From Serinus canaria (taxonomy: Eukaryota; Chordata; Aves; Passeriformes; Fringillidae), in assembly GCF_022539315.1 (NCBI RefSeq), contig NC_066316.1, positions 27,901,245 to 27,965,244 of the forward strand: a stretch of DNA of 64,000 nucleotides, given 5' to 3'. Position 1 is the first letter of the stretch; each line of letters starts with the position of its first letter. Below, piece by piece: positions 12,401 through 28,200 of the stretch. The notes under the pieces were generated by a model, which searched no databases, was not told where the DNA came from, and saw only the letters and a program-made list of their open reading frames with translations. The position numbers and the translations under genes were made by a program.

Positions 12401-15400
12401 CCCCATTGCTGGGGTGGGGTGAATGAGCAGCTGTGGGAGTGCTTGGCTGGCACCTGGGGCCAACACACCCCAAAAAACTTCTCACAAGTACACCTGTGCA
12501 ACATGCTTTGCTTCAGCAGAACTGTACAAGCATCCTTCAGGATGGAGGATTTCTTGCCACAAATTCATTCTAATCAGCTGAGAGAGTCAGAGGTTATAGT
12601 GTGTATCACAGCAAGGCTGGTAGAGCACCAAAACAATCACCAGGACTGATGCAGAATTCTCCATCCTTAGAGAGCCATTCTAACCTGAGACATTTTAGGA
12701 TTCTGCGAACTCATGTTGGCCACCTTTATCCCTCCCCTGAGGTTTTGATCTTTCTAGCACATGGATATTTTTGGGATGTTTCATCTTCCTGGGCATGCCC
12801 CATCACTACTTCAGAAATCCAGATTAGAAGGACTCATTTCAAATATCCTGGCAGTGGGACCACAGTAAAACATCCCTGAGAGAGTTCTTAGAGAAATACC
12901 TCCTATAGAGATGCAGTTGATATATGTAAAATATACTCAGATTCCAACTGTGTCCAAACTTGTCTTAATGGAGTCCAACTAACAAAAGCTTTGACTTCCA
13001 CAGTACATCTATATGAGAACAATACAAATCTAAATTGTGTTTTCAAAAGTTTCATAAACACATGTTAGGCAACATTAGTAGACACATATTCTATTTAGGT
13101 TGCTTGCTACTCTCAGAATAAAAAGAGAAGACTTTCAAGATCAAAATCCTCCTTAAGGTGGTTCTTCTACTCAGTAGAATAGCATTTTTTATTGTCCCAC
13201 ACTGGCTCTGCTTATCACCCTGTAAACTTGGCTTGCTGCCAGACAGGCAAATGTTAAATTCAGCATGACATCTGAAATTATGTGGAATTACAGCTATTGC
13301 AAGATAATCTAATCTTAAAGGCTTTGCCAACTACCCTTGTCCAATGATTAGAGCCTTGAGATACCTGTGTACTCTAACCAGTAACCTTTGTAAAAATAAA
13401 AAAATAAAAATTTTAAAAGAACTACAACTGGTTGTTGGGAGTACCAGCATCCTGAGCTTCAAACCAAATTTTCCACTGACAGCTACAAGGAAGCCACAGC
13501 AAGAGGGCTGCATCTCTTCTCTCCTGTAAAACCAGTGGCTGCTTTCATTCACAGGACAAAGTTATTCTCCCCATCTGTCCAGAAAAGCAGAGACTTGCTT
13601 TCCTGAAAACAAGCAAGTCCTGCCAGAAGCAACTCCAGGGGACAATGCTGGACCCTATCTGAGTCACCAAGGTCCACTCAGGCTGCAGGCCTGCCACCTC
13701 AGTAGTGGACTAACACTGATCTGGATAGGATTGTTAAGCCATAAAGCAACAGGTGCCACAATGAAGCATCCAAAACATCTACTTGAGACATTAATTAGAG
13801 ATAAAACTAATCATCAGCAATGAGAATATAGAGACTCAAAACTGTAGAAGCAAGAGGGAGAGTTTTAAGTGCAGAAAAGTAAACCTGTAAACACAACCAG
13901 AAAACCTTGTATCTTAGTGCCTTCTCTATTTTCACCAAAGAGTGCCCAGCTGAGCTTTCTCTGCTCTGGCTTGAACTCACTTGCAGGGTACGTGTGGAGC
14001 CAAAAGTGGCACCTTCATAAGAAAGAATAACAGCAGGGCTCAGATACAGAGATGGGGTAGAGACAACTTCTAAATGCTGTACTGAAACCAAAATGTAGGG
14101 ACAAGCACAGAGAAGCACAGAGTTTGGTAGTCTGAAATACTAAATGCTTTTCCCTTTAAGAAAAAACTTCCCACAGAGACATTGCAGCCCTCTGTGAACA
14201 AGAATGAGAGCTGTAACATGAAGGATCTGCAAACCTCACGATCAGCTTTGGGCAGCTGTTGTTCTTGGATTGATGCAGCTCCCGGAGCCTTGCTATGTAA
14301 AGCATCGTCACCAGGTTCACATACGCCCGAGGAACCTGCCAAAAGGACAAACAAATCCTTAGCAAACTCCTGGGGCACACAGTGCTGGGTTTGTCCCTAC
14401 ACAGCCACAGCAGCCCTTGGTAGCAGCCTGCTGATTCAAGCATTGTCTATTATTTATGACGGAGCTGTTCAAAGTACTTTCTCAATAATTAATTCCCCAC
14501 ACAAGCAATACTAAATTACAGCCCCAGCCTGCACTGCCTAGCTCTATTCTAAATGTTGATAGCTGGTCATTTGAAAATGATGGCTTCAAAAAGGTCCATA
14601 CAAGTTGTTAGAGGTCTCAGCAAGACCCAGACACCTGCTAACCCTTCAAGTATTCTCATCATTCTTCATGTTGAATATCAGGATCTCTCAAAGACCACAA
14701 AAATATACTTATTTGCAGTTTAAAGGACAAGTAAAGCACTTTTCAGTCAATTAATAATGTTTATTCCACTTTGTTATAATGTTTTTTGATAGCATTTGTC
14801 CACAGCACATCAGCTAGAACTAAGAACATCCTTATTCTTTTGGTAAAAAAGCTTCACCAGCCCTTTTTGCCTTTCACAAAGATTTTCCTGTCAGCAAACA
14901 CCTCTGGATACAGTAATACTCTGCAGATGAAAGCAAGGAAATAAATTCTTAATCAATAATCAGTGACTGCTTTGCAAACAGAACAGAAAATCCCTGCTCC
15001 AACATGCTAGAAAAGTTCATTTTACCTCTTTGTGAAGTAAGTCCAGAGCTATTTGTATATTGTAGGTGTAATTTTCAGGAGAATAGTGTACCTGTTAAAG
15101 CAAGAGGGTTGAATTTTATTATTAGTTTACTCAGGCAGGTACAGGAATGACTAGCTGTATAACACAGTAGTGTTTATGTTTCTAACTCTTGGGTCAAAAG
15201 TAACAGAGTCATAGGCAAAATGGTCCTTTTTCTGCTTTTCTTCCTTCCCATCACAGCTATCTCACTGGCAAGAAAAGAACTAGAGGCCACTGGATACCAG
15301 TGAGGGTGAAAATTCACAGGCTATTCTTATCAGACATCACAACATCCTCAATTCCTAGGCTTGCTTGTACTGGTATTAAAAGCTCAGCTAACAACTCATT

Positions 15401-16172
15401 GACAGAGGCCACATATGGGAGAGAATAGTTTGTGTAAAGGTAACTTAATTTCTGCTGTATGGAATATTAGAACATGTCTCCCATATGCTCCTGGCCTGCC
15501 ACAAATAATAACTGGCAAAACTTATGTGTTTAGCTGGGAATGAAATCACTTCATACACTTGTCTTTCAGTGCCAAAATTTCCTTGGTCCATTTTAATGGT
15601 TTAAACACTCCAATTTCATTGTCTTAAGCAATTCAACACTTGTTTTTTCACTTGTGGGACTACAACAGTCAGATAAACTTTCTTGTGAGAAATGCCTGCC
15701 TTATTTTCAGCCTTTTTTCCTCTCTCATTTAATTTCAAGCAGAAGTTGATTGCCTGCTTGCCACTTGTCTGGTCTATAGAAGCAGACAGCTCAGATCCCT
15801 TATTCATTTCCTAAGCCACAGCTCACCAAGAGTGCTGAGGTTGGCACTATTTCTACTTGTGCCACAGGAAGGCTGCTGTGATCCTTGGATGCACACAAGC
15901 TCTCTCCTTGCCACCCACCCCAGTCATGTGAACAGCCACTTTGTGTTTGGGTTGACAGCAGAAGGTAGCAATGGTTAATTTGCTCCTTCCTTGTTTTATA
16001 ACCATCTTACTATGCTGCTTTGCTGTTCTTCCTAATCCAAAATTAATCATGAAGGATGACAAGCATGTGCTTAACTGCCTGTGAGTAGGTAACCCTCACC
16101 ACTAAGTGAGGAGTCTGCCACAGCTTTCCACCTCCCCTACAATCACACATACCAAAGGCTAGATACTGTATG

Positions 16173-16216
<44 letters not shown>

Positions 16217-19200
16217 ATTTATATATGTATACTACATTACATATCATTGAATTAGCATGAGCCATGCTTAGAACTTTTCCCATAGCACTGAAAATATTGA
16301 GAGTACCGAGTAAGACTAAGGAGTGTAACAAGGCAAAAAGGAGTGAAAACACTTGGCATTTTAACTACAGGAGGTAAAGTCCCTATGCAACAAAAAAAGT
16401 TATCCTAGTTAGCAGCAAAATTAAGTCTCAACAATTATGTAATTTACAGGTTCTAAAGGTATCTCTAACAGTATGCTGAGCATCCTGAAGGTCTCAGTAC
16501 AGTTGCATTCCAGAGCTGCACAAGTAAGACCTTTACTGCTTTGGTCTCACCACCAAGTTCCTCCCTCTTACCCCCTGCAATGCACAAAGACCCTGTGGCT
16601 TGACTGGCCCAGTTCCTGCTGCAGGGAACTTACTGGATTCTCGCAGACTTTGCAGAGGTCATTTCCTCCTATGAAAAGTGTTATGAGCTTCCAATCATTC
16701 TGGAAATCTATTCTCTACACAGAGAAGGAGATGGAACAGAAGCTTTTAATTAGAAAAGGAGAGAGATGGTGGCAACCTACTAAATGCAAATTTCCCATTT
16801 CTCAGAGTACATGGCCATCATTCCCTAGGCATCTACAACAAAAACAAGTTTGTAGTCATGACTGAAGATGTAGAAACTGCTGTGATCTAAACCAGAATTA
16901 CAATATCAATGGCATCAAATTATTTGCTTCAGAAAACTGTTGCTCAAAATCCATCTGTATGCTTTTCTTAGTAATATCTTGTGCATACAGAGTGACTCTT
17001 CCTGCAGTTCTAGAAATATATCTTCATACAAAAATTATGGTATGTGTTTTACTGTGTGATAAATAATGCAGCTCTCCTGCTGGTAAACCCTGGGGGACAA
17101 TATATTTCAGACTTGCTGTGAGACAAACTGCAAAGAACAGTGGGGCAACATTAACTCTATCTAACAATAATGGCAAAATATTGCAGCACTTTTTGTTTCT
17201 GCAAGGATTTTGCAACGGGATAGCTAACTAAATCAAGGTAATTATGCTACAGTAAATAAACACCTTCTTAGCTTTGAGGAAAGGTTCAGATATGCTTAGT
17301 AGCGTGTTTTGGATGTTATGCTCAATATTCTAATGCTTTAATTGCAGTGCAAACACTGGTAGGAAAAGCACCAATAGTGCATCAGCCTCCAGTGGTTTAA
17401 AAATATCTTTCTTCAAAGGCTGGAGGCAACATATCCCTGCTAGTAAACACACTGTTCAGTAGTTTGGTGTCAAAATGCAAAAATAATCAAAAAGAGGGAG
17501 AAACTCCCTTCTGCACTCAACAAGTGTTTTAAATAGTGGGGGTAAAAAAGATCTCTTAAAGATATATGACCTCCACTATGAGCAGGCTTTCTTATTAGAA
17601 GGAACTTCACTAGTTATAAAAAAAAATTATTACCTAAATAAAAGATATTTCCATAAATTTCTGTTAATGTTCTCAGGGCAATAAATTTGGCAGAGTAGTG
17701 CTTAGAAACTTTGAATGAAAACCATCCAACCGTTCATTGTTAGTTGCTGCTCCTTTTAATCTCATTTCAGATGTATCCATCAGATGGAAATCTTGTTTAC
17801 AAGAAAGTGAACCAAGAAGGAAGGTACTGAAAATATTTTTGTCAATATGTACACACCAGAGTATTTACTCTAAACATGCACACAGATATCTTGAAGGCTT
17901 TTTGGCTGCTTTCCAGCTGCACCATTGGAAAGCCAAACTATCATAGTGTAACTTAGGTCACTGATTGCATAGCACATTTGTCAAATTACAAATAGCAAAC
18001 ATTCAAAGCACGAGCTAGGTGAGAAATATGTGAGCAATTCTCAACTTAATGTGTATTTCACAGAACATTAATTAAATAATTCATAACAATAAATGTGTAA
18101 ATCAAAAATTAGCTGATGACTAGATGAAAGAAGGGACTAATTTGTTTTTTTAGAAAACAAGTCCCTTCCTCACTTTACATGTTCACTCCACACGATTTGC
18201 TACTTGAAAAGCTTGCCCTCAACATCCTAGCATGTATCATTTTTGCTGGAAAAACCACCTGCTTACAAGATAATTAATAGCACCACAGCAAAATCCTCAA
18301 GAGAACGGGCTCTGTTATCTTACAGGGTGACACAGGTTGGAACCAGAAGCAACAGCAATGCATTTACAGCCACTTGCAGTAAAAATGATGAAAAGGTTAC
18401 AATTATCTGGGTTTGACAGTAGCTATCATATGCTGGTACAAATTCATTTAAGACTAAGCTATAGATTATCCTGTGCTGAACTCACACTCTGCACTGGGAG
18501 GTTTTATGCTGCAGAAACTAATGATGCTATGTCACCTCATCCTAAAGATATTCATGACATGTTGAACTCACAGTATCATTCTTCATGAGGTCCACCAGTT
18601 TCCTAACCTGTTCAGGAACATCCCTAAAAATAAAAGAGAAATAAAATCATAAAATACATTAATAAAAATTTAAAGAAAGAATCCTGCATAGATAACAAGG
18701 CAAAGAGAAAAGCTGACTAATGGACATCAAAAACCAAAAAACCCCAAAGGAAGTCCAATTTTCATTGAATGGAATATATGACATAGCCACCAAAGGCTAT
18801 GTTTTGAAACAGTGATGGAAGAAATAAGAGAAAATAAGTAGCATCCAACAGGCATTGGGCTACTTTGTAAATGCTGCAGAGTTTCTCTTTTACCAACTAA
18901 ATAGAAAATGCACTTTTCTCTTCCCACCATCAGACAGAGGTTATCTACAGACATAGCTCTGAAGTGTCTGTGCTCATACCAATGTTATCATACGGCCTCA
19001 AGGCACTGAAGTAGGTCTTATAAGAACTGTTACCACAGGGAAAAAATAGGATATGAATTGCACTGAAGAGGGTGCACGGTGATCTCCAGTTAATTCCCAG
19101 CTCTGGCAGACCAGGAATTAAACAATCCACAACTTTCTCAGTCTCTACACAAACTCTTGGTCCTGATGACAAGAGGGTTTGAATACACCTCCTACAAAGT

Positions 19201-22200
19201 GGAGATATCTTTTGTCTCACTCACAACAAGACAGCTTTCAGAGTAGTGCCTGTAAAATGCTGTGGCTTTCTTGGCTGAAAATGTCAGAGAAAGTATTGCT
19301 TTTGTTGCTAATTCATTTGCAGTGTTTTTAATCCTTGTCAAAGTCCTCATCACATTTCTTGGCCTTCATGCTATAGTTAGAATTAAAAAATATTTGCCTA
19401 TTATACTTACTGTGCTCCTGCCAAAATTCAGGGTTTGGGCCTTTTTAAGTCACAAGGAATTTTATAGAAAAAAAATCAAATTCCTATTAAAATTAAAAGT
19501 TTTTCTCTTACTCTGCACGAGCTCCAGCCACAGCTTGGTTTAATGAGGCATTGTTTGAATTCTGTGTTCCAGTGCCAATGGAATACCCTACCAAGGATGG
19601 GTTGAATTCACGAAGAATATCTGCAGAAAGAGACAGAACCCTGAAATATTGTTTCCTGCAGCAGGTAACAAATGAGGCAGTAAAGGTTAGATTTTAGTAA
19701 AAGACCATTAAAAAGCTTTAGGAGGTAGCTATTTAAAAAATAATTCAACCTTTAAGTATTATAAACATGGAGATTCATCACCATACAACCATTTCCCTGC
19801 CTTCAAGATCTCTGAATTTCATTAATTCAGATATTTCATGACCTAAAACAACCATCTTGGCTGGCAATGCCATTTTGCCTGGCAAGCAAGGCTGGGTAAC
19901 CATATACTCAGGCAAGAGAATCTCATGCCATCATGCTCTAACTGCAGACAGGTTGGAATCAAATCCTTTAGCCCGACGACCCCAGATGTATTAACCCCAA
20001 AGACCCCAGATTCCCTTCTAGATCTTAGGTTACAAACCAGCCCTACAAACACCTCAGATCTAAAATGTCCTGACCTTTAAAAAGCATGTAAAATCTGATC
20101 TTGTAATGTGATTCTGCCCCTGCCTAAAACAACTTTCCCATATAGTCAAAATAGTTTCTTTAGGCTATGAGCTAAGACCTTTGATTCATCTGTGACCAAA
20201 CACATTTTAGACAGAACTATAACCAACAGAAGAATACTGAAACAACCAAAACCTAGGAATTACAAAACACATAGTTAAGTCATGCACAGCATATTACAGC
20301 CTGGCTGCTAAGCAACTTTTACTCAGCAGTGGACATTAAACACAAAGGGATTGCTTGTGTCACACTACAAATTTTAACCCTTTTCTCTTGTCTCCTTTTA
20401 CAATAGCAGGTATTCGAACAGTAAACAGCACCACATATTTATCAAATGTACAGAAAAAGCCACTTACTTGGTAGTGTCGTAACTGTGCTTATGTTTTCAT
20501 TTCCTCCAACACTGTCAAGAAGAAAGAACGGGGGAAAAGGGTTGGTGAGGTGCGATGGACTCGGCAAGGCAATGGACAAGGTAGGAGAGTGCCCCCTTTT
20601 GGGGTTACGGCACAGGTACAGAGCGCGCTGCTGGCTGTGCTGAGCCCCCCGCGCCCTGGGAGACCATCCCAAGGGGGGCACCACATCACAGACACTCTCA
20701 GCTCCAGCAGAACAGTCATAATAGAAGCCCTGTACAGGCAGCTGTCCTTTCAGCTCTTTCACGTGTTTTGGCATATGTTTAAACCCAGCTGAAAGAAATG
20801 AGACTTTTTCCAAGGCTGCCACCTTTGCTACAGTTGCTACCTATTAAAATATTTATTGCTTCCATTTTTAGTTAACATATCTAACCAAACAGAAAGTTCT
20901 AAAAGCATAGATTTCAGAGTGATAAGTAAAATCAGTACCTTTGCCTTCCCCCATTGCCTTTCCCCCACTCACATTTCACTCAACTGGAAGAATACTTCTA
21001 GACTGGTGAAATTCACCATTATGTCCATGTCCTCTTTATTCTCCTTCATGCTGAAAAAAATTACTAGCATACTTGTTGCAAAAAAAATCTCAATGGATTT
21101 CTATTAAAGATCAAAATATAAAATGTTTTACTTCGAACATCTCTATAGTGACCCTTTAATCTGGAACGGATTTGAAGTGCAAATGGAAGCCAAGCTGGAT
21201 GGTGGCACCCTGGTCTAGTGAAAAGTGTCACTGCCCATGACATGGGGGTTGGAACCAGATTATCTTTAAAGTATCTTCCAACCCAGACCATCCTATGATT
21301 CTGTGAACATGTTTAAACTTCTTCTAAAGTTGCAGTGACTTGAATTGGTAAAAAATGATGAACAGAAGATGAGCCTGACAAGTTTGGTGTTAAATCATAC
21401 AGTTGCAGATTAAAGTGAGTGTGACTGCCTTTCTCCAGAGTCTTTTTGATGTGTCTAGTGACATGCTGCATATGTAAAAGTCTGTATTGACTCATAATTG
21501 ATAAACTGTTCTCCATGATGTAAGCAATACTAGGAAAGGATCAAGGAAAGAGATACTGCATATGAAACAACAGCAGAAAAGATTTTTTGTAGACCACCAA
21601 TGTTAAATGAGACCAATGGGTGATGTGGAGCACACTGGGCAGTAGCAGACACGATACAGAAAGAGCAGGGACAGAAATGCAGACTGAGCAAGTGATGCCA
21701 TGGCAATGGAGTTTAGAAGACCCCTTTCCAGGGTCTCCTACAACCATGGGATTGAAAAACAATTTAACAAGGACCCCATTTTTCATGTACCTGGGTCTGT
21801 TCCAGCCATGCTACACTGCATTCTAGATAACCACTAGTTGGAGTATTTTCTTTATCATGAGTAATACTACAACCATGTGCTGTCATGCAAAACGTGACAT
21901 GAAATCCACGTTTCCACAAGCCTTCATTTGCTACAAAAACAACTATATTGATCAAAACTGAACAAAATGGATTCTCTCCCACTGAGGGGAAGATTTCTGA
22001 GACTCACCTCCAAGAAAGACCTCGATACTGAGTCAGGACATCCAGAACATCATGGGGTCTGGATCCTGCCCCATTAGCTGCCTGGAAGAAGAAGAAAAGT
22101 TTACCTTCAGAAAATAAGCATTGCTACAGTGACTAGTTCTCTAACTGATCCTACTGAGCATAACTTAAAAGCATATTAATGAAGCAAGCTACATCATCTT

Positions 22201-25200
22201 CCCAAAACAGAACAGATTCCTGTTCTCAAGAAGTTCAAAGGCTGAAGGTATTTTAACTCCACTCCAGTGAATTACCCTCTTCTATCAACTTCATGATTAG
22301 ATCAAGTGTGGGAAAATTACTTGAGAATGTTCAAAATACTAATATAACTCTAAATTTACATAAGGAATAACTATGACAGCAGTTGTTCTGAATTAATAAT
22401 TTATTGTAATGTTCCCCACATTAAAAAGTTATACAGTGATTTTATGTCTTTCCAAGTTTCTCCAAGGAAAAAGACTACAAGGATTTAATGTGATAATTAG
22501 CACAGAACTTGTAGGAAACATGAATTATTACATGAGCAGTAAAGCAGTCACCACTGATTGGAGAATCACAACCAGTCTAGGGGTAATGAGCTTAGATAGT
22601 ACAAGGAATAGTGTTAAAATAAAAAAATCTCAAGGCAAGTTCCACTCAACACACCTGATGTTCTATTGCAATTTTAATCATATATTTAGTTAGTATGAAT
22701 CACTATGGCTTTATAGGCTTTGGTATTATCATATATATTGTTCATGTTATATAGATACACAGATATACACAATCAGATGCAGAACTTTTTCTTCTTCAAG
22801 CTGCTACTAATACCTTGGAACCTGCCAAAAATTGAAAGACATTGTAAAGAAAAGCAATTGTTGCAAGTCCCCTCCAGCAGAATAGTTTTGCTGCTACACA
22901 ATCTATTCTTCCTCGTGTGACACTCTTGTGAACTTCAAATGGGAACTTTGCACTCAGATTAGACTCATGATCTGATTATTAATCAACCAAGGTAGAGTAT
23001 GGAAAAAAAAAAAAGTGAAAAACATGTTTGGCTCAAAAAGGCATGGTATGTATACCATTTCCCAGGTTAAAAAATCAGAAATTTCATTGCAAGTTTTTCA
23101 TTGCTAGCTTTCTCAGTGGCTATCTAGTGATCTTTACTTACTGTGAGTGAATCTCCCACGGCAGCAATCACCCGAATATCCGCCGGTTTCAAATTATGAA
23201 CTAAAACAAACCAAACAAACAAAGGTAATGTAAGGGAAAGAACAAAAGAAAACTACAAATTGTGGTGCTTTTTAAAAATTTTCCTCAGAATAAGCATAAT
23301 AAATCATTGCAAAGACAGCATTTTTAATATTCATGACAGCATCAGTTGAGAATGACAGAGACTGATAGGCATCAAATTACAAATTATTCTTGGTACCATA
23401 GCTGGGCGGTAGCTACAGTGACAAAGGAGGCAGATTCCAGTCTTGCATTTGTTCTTTCTCAAATTTCTTTTAATTGGTGAAAGTGACTGAAAAGCAGGCA
23501 CAGCTCTGGTGCCAGCACAGAGTGGATATTTGGAGCCATCACAGATTCTGAGGAACGACAAAACCTACCCAAGGAACTCCATATGGGTTTTTGCACCTCA
23601 GACTGCATTAACAAGAGCCCCCTACAGTTTTTTTTCCCCTGGAAATGAAGGACCTGACTGCCTCCCATCTTTTCCACTGTCACTTCTTTTTTTGTACATA
23701 GAAGATGCAGCTGCATAAACTTTCATCATCCTTGAGGTAGTGAACCCCCATCTTGCTATACAACCACTCACATTGTTCCAAAAAGACTCTTAAAAACCAC
23801 AGTCAACAAAGCGTTCTTCTGCAGAGAAAAGAGTACCTCTCCTGAGTAAACCCAGTTCTGTTCTCCTTCTGTCATCAAATGAAGTGGCTCTATGACAAAA
23901 AGGCATAGTACTATACCTGAAACTGGAACTGTGTCAGAGGGATCCCGGTCAGGACAGGGCACATTTGTTCCATAGCTCCTCTCCTGCAAAGACAGGGCAA
24001 GACTGCACATCAGTCTCACTCTACTCTGGTCATGGTAAACCATTTATGTCTCAGAGCATTAGATTAATGGAATCCCCATGTACTTTATATACAACTACCC
24101 AGCTCAGCCTGCCCTCAGTCTTGCCTACCAGTGGGGCCAGTTGTTTTAGACTCTGAGCCATGTTGCTCTCAGCTATACAACATTTGGTGTGCCCATACCC
24201 TGAACATCTTTTGCAAGAAAATGTTTGAACATCCCTGAAATATCCTAGCACAAAACCATACCTCTGTCAGCAGGCCATGAGCCTGCCTTCTGTGTATACA
24301 GTCCTGTATGTGCAGCCAGGAGTTTGCCCTCCTGGCTCTTTTGGGTTGCAGCCTACTGACAAAAATACCCCCAAAGTCTACTATTAGTGAAGGGCTGGCC
24401 ATCAATATACCAGAGCAAACCATCACACAAGACTTAAAGATGTGCTTTGGCTCCAAATCTCTCTACAGTACTCCTTAAGTAAGCTAACTTGCCTAAGGAA
24501 ATGATACTTGTATGTCTTGCCCCATTTTACTGGATCAGGTTTTTAATTTTTAATTTAAAAACCCAACAAAACAACCACAAACATAACATAGTATTGCTCC
24601 TTACGTTCTTAACACCTCCTACATTACAGCTATTTCCAAAAATCAGAGTGATAGGTACCATTGCCTCATGGCAAGGTCTGTACACCCCAAGTAACCAACA
24701 AAACAGATGGCACTAGATTAAAATGTGAACAGAAATGCATCTTACAACTCCAGTTACAACCAGGCCATTTTGTCTAGATGGTCTAGGCATTGTATTCTGA
24801 GGCATGAAATTGAACATTATCAACTCACTCTGTTCCTGCTTGGGAACACCAAGTTCTGCTCACAATCAAAGTACTCTGACTTAAAAAACACAATCATGGG
24901 TCTTTTTCTCCACACATCTAATCTGAAATTATTTCACAAAAAAAAACCTAAAAAACCTAAAAAACAACCATATTCTTCAGTTTTATTATGGCAATGAACA
25001 AGACTAAATCTGACACACACAGTAGATGGATCTGATCTAGTTTCTTCCACAGTAGGACTAAATAGCCCCACTTTCACCATCTTCTTATCCCAGGGAAAAT
25101 AGCATTTTTATCCAGATGTCTAACAGAGGCTCTTACCTCTGAAGGCAAGACTCCCTTTAGGCTAGCTGGACACACCTACCTTACCCACACTCTACAGAAG

Positions 25201-28200
25201 CACCAAGGAGAGAATTTGCTATTAAACATCTGACTAGTTAGTTAAGCACAGAAGTAAAGAGCTGGAGTTTTGCATGTAGTTTTCCCAGGTAGCATTGTTT
25301 ATTTAGGCTACAACACACTCTTACCCACCTGCCCCACTCCCTGGAACACACCCAGTCCATTGATGCAAACAGTCCTACTATACCTGAGGTGTTTCTCTGC
25401 GGTTTGATGTCCTCAGGGAAGATGAGTAGTTACTATTCCTATATGTAAACAAGTATGGATTTTCCTGCAGAGTGAAGAGAGTATGTTTACCAATGCTAGT
25501 GGAAACACATCAGCTGACATTAAAGTCTTCTGGCTACAATTTCTGAGAGAAAAAAATCTTTACAGTATTAATTTCTGAATGAACATTGCATTAGTGAAGT
25601 AAACCAGGTTAGACTTGAAAGTTAAGCCCTGGTCTGAAGCCATGTCCTAGGTATGCTCTAGGCACAGCACAACCTCCTGCCTTAAACCTAACATCAAACA
25701 AAACATAAAATTCTAACTCTTTGATATTTTAATTGCTGCTCAGAAGCTTTTGGATGCCAGTAATATTTTATCACAATCAAGTTATTGAAGTCAGAGCTTA
25801 AATGCAAAAGCATACAAGAACCTGTTCTTTGAACATGAGATGCTCCAATCCTGACTACTGACAGATCCAGGGACTAAATTAGTAAAACATGGCAGCAGAG
25901 GCAAATCATAGAAAAGCTAGATTATATAAAATATATGGATTGAATTTTATTGGTGACACAAATTTGAATATTGATAATGCACATCATACCTGCAATTAAT
26001 AAATTTAGATTAGCTAGTTATATTTTTGGACAAAAAAAAATCTGACAGAGATGATTTAACTCAATTTTGTCAAAAGTTCTTTTTTTCAGAGTTTCATCTA
26101 TAGAAAATAAAGACTCCATGTCAATGAACTTTAGGAACAGTCAATTTTTAACAGTGCAGTAACTTGGGCAAGCATACATTCCCAAAAACTTCAGAAAACA
26201 GTATTTGAAAAATTGGAAATTCTGCAAAGAATAAATAAAATCCCAAATAACAAGGAAGCCCTTTTACCCGAGATGGACACTGGACAATTTTTGTGGCACC
26301 ATAAGGCTGCTTCTGTCCAACTGGCTGCATCTGGAAAGGGAGAGAACAGAGGAATTGTACACATGCTGTATGTGGGAAGGGAGGGAGGGAGAGCAGCAGC
26401 AATGCAAAGACTCTAGTGCCTGAAGTTTTCCATCAGAATCATATACATATATCTAAATATATATATTTAAAAGTTTCTTTTGCTTATGATAAATATTTAT
26501 CTATGCAAAATATACCACATGTATACCTACAAAAGCAAGGAACTGAAAGCAAGTCCTCTCACATGAGCAGACTGTCTTCCCATCATGACTAAAACCTCCA
26601 TCCAAACATTCTGGCTTTTGGGAATGCTGACTCTATAGGTGCTGATTGTTTATCCTACCTTTCAGAACTGTTTCATTATCTACACTCTCATACATGTTAG
26701 GCAACACCAAAAGGTGCTTTCCTACTCCATACAGAGACTTCACATTTAAGCTTGTTGGCCTTCTTGAGAGAAGATGGAAAGGGGATTATTGTAATGAAAA
26801 ATTATGGAATTATTTAGAAAATAGTGACAGCACAAAGGGACAAATACCAAAAATAATCACTTCACCTGTTCAGGCAGCTTGCTGAGTGCTAATTAAATTG
26901 CAATCACACACAGAGGAATTGGCTGAGGGTTTAGATCCCTCAGTGCATGTCTGCTCAGCTTGGCACCAGCAGCTGCCAGGACCAGCAGCCTGCACAAGAA
27001 ACAGGATGCAAGGGACTGGAAAATACAACAGCAGCAGGCTTGATGTGACCAATACACTCTGCAGGAATGTTATATCCTATTTTGATTCTTCCATCAATAA
27101 AAATAATGGGAAAATTCAGAGAAATAGAGGAGAGGCTTACAGAGTTTATACTCTTTGAGAGAAACATTTGAAGAGACAGTATTTCCCTGAAATGTGTAAA
27201 ATAATTTATGTGCAAAAATTAAAAAAATGAAGTTCAGGGAAAAAATACATTGGAATACTTTCCCATCCTCCTAGGAAGAAACAATGTAGCTATTTAGTCC
27301 CATTCTTAAAGTAAATACACTTCCAACACACAATCATCCCACAAAACATGGGATACATACAATACAGTATTTCTTGACTAGAAATGAAGTTCAAGCAAGT
27401 ATTAGACACTTGCATGTGTGTTGGGAGTTGGGTGACAAGAACAAATTTCTCCAGAAGGCAGTAAGTTCCAGCTGGCTCAGACACACTGCCCTCCCAGCAA
27501 AGACTGGCAGCTCCCATGCAGCTCAGCTGCATGGTCCTGGTCAGGGAATAGGGCACCAGGACTGCATTCTGGCCACCAACCCTCCCCAAATTCTGGCACA
27601 TCTGTCATGCAGGCACTCAGGTGTGGGTCTGCTCTGGTATTCAACAGGTTCTGAGGCAGCACAAACCCCTGAACACAGAACAGAGAGTCATGGGCAGCCT
27701 CCTGCCATGCTGCTCACTTTTGGGTTCTTGCCTGGTTTTAGTTTCTCTTTTGGCTGCAGGACAGGCTTGGGTTTTGCTTCCATAACAAAAAAGTGCCAAA
27801 AGACAAGAAGCTCTTACTCTTATGAAGTTCTTTACATTCATGAATGGAGCTTTGCCCTCAGATATATATCAAGAGGTAAAATTGAATAATTTTGGCAATG
27901 CCTACAATCAAGCTCTCTGTGGTAAACATCAAAGCTGCCAAACTACACAGCCAACCTCTCATTTTTCCAATGTCATTTATCTGACTGTTCTCTGGTGTGC
28001 TTAGCATATGAATTGCACTGGTACAAGAGAGTTAGAACAGTTTTGGCCAAATATCCAGCCCTACCTAGGACCAAGCCCTTAGGACATGATGGCTCAGCTT
28101 CTCCTCAGTCAGGCTGAAGTGCAGCCCTAAGGCCAACTGCCACTAGATTTTCAAGGTTTTGCCCTTTGGCCAATAAGCAGGTAATTATTCCAGGAAGGAG

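Noticed and set aside
27374..27889. 171-codon open frame on the plus strand inside PLB1
   Set aside because: Intronic, antisense to the gene, overlapped by frames on the opposite strand, and without recognisable domain.
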